The position numbers and the translations under genes were made by a program. Below are positions 24,332-24,386 of a stretch of DNA of 24,386 nucleotides, in pieces. How positions within the stretch are numbered: position 1 is the stretch's first letter; every line of letters begins with the position of its first letter. The stretch is from an uncultured Eubacteriales bacterium (GTDB lineage: Bacteria > Bacillota > Clostridia > Peptostreptococcales > Anaerovoracaceae): NCBI GenBank assembly GCA_900553025.1, contig USBT01000017.1, forward strand, positions 1-24,386, in the 5' to 3' direction. The notes beneath the pieces were generated by a model. That model did not search any database. It was not told the DNA's origin and saw nothing but the letters and a program-made list of their open reading frames with translations.

Positions 24332-24386
24332 CTCTCTCTTTCCTCCTACGAATTAAAAATTAGTTGGTAATTTATATATATTAATA

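Noticed and set aside
1..24386. Mobile elements, tRNA, rRNA or phage genes
   Set aside because: No transposase, integrase, terminal repeats with target duplications or RNA-gene cores were seen.

Overview
The window is a low-GC stretch of a Gram-positive anaerobe. Gene content and order (dgt-dnaG, a short YkvI-type permease, DUF975 proteins, a crotonase, a membrane pyrophosphatase, gap-pgk-tpiA-secG) and the strong GGAGG ribosome-binding sites point to Bacillota, most likely class Clostridia. Genus cannot be decided from the sequence alone. No phage, insertion sequence, CRISPR, tRNA or rRNA was found; most of the window is ordinary core genome.

Left part (1-8651, all minus strand): a tightly packed run read murI, an unknown acidic protein, rarD-like transporter, ykvI-like permease, metallo-beta-lactamase-fold hydrolase, M16 peptidase, dut, dgt-like dNTPase and dnaG, which runs off the left edge. 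Most junctions overlap or are a few bases wide, so this looks like one operon joining cell-wall precursor supply, nucleotide-pool control and replication priming. The hydrolase gene is split by a one-base frame break near its 3' end.

Middle (8652-17486): pepF and nadK overlap and are followed by an RluA-family pseudouridine synthase on the plus strand. A terminator separates these from two tandem paralogous DUF975 membrane proteins on the minus strand. Then come thiamine pyrophosphokinase (with an unusual low-complexity insertion), a stand-alone crotonase, and a two-gene thioredoxin/CcdA unit for thiol-disulfide exchange across the membrane.

Right part (17487-24386, minus strand): an ECF transporter S component, then, in transcription order, gap, pgk, tpiA, secG and hppA. 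This is a glycolytic cluster with secG directly after tpiA (no gpmI or eno between) and a membrane pyrophosphatase downstream.

The most unusual structure is the pgk-tpiA gap (about 21764-22010). It holds some seven degenerate copies of a 35-38 bp unit whose core, GCCACGCTGTGGCTTT, is a small inverted repeat. In the direction of transcription several copies read as a short GC-rich hairpin followed by a T-rich or A/T-rich tract. The array is bracketed by an inverted repeat. It is not a CRISPR. Other points worth a second look are the broken hydrolase gene, the insertion in thiamine pyrophosphokinase, a GAPDH lacking the usual NAD-ribose aspartate, a possible compensated frameshift in one DUF975 gene, and a dyad over the secG promoter.
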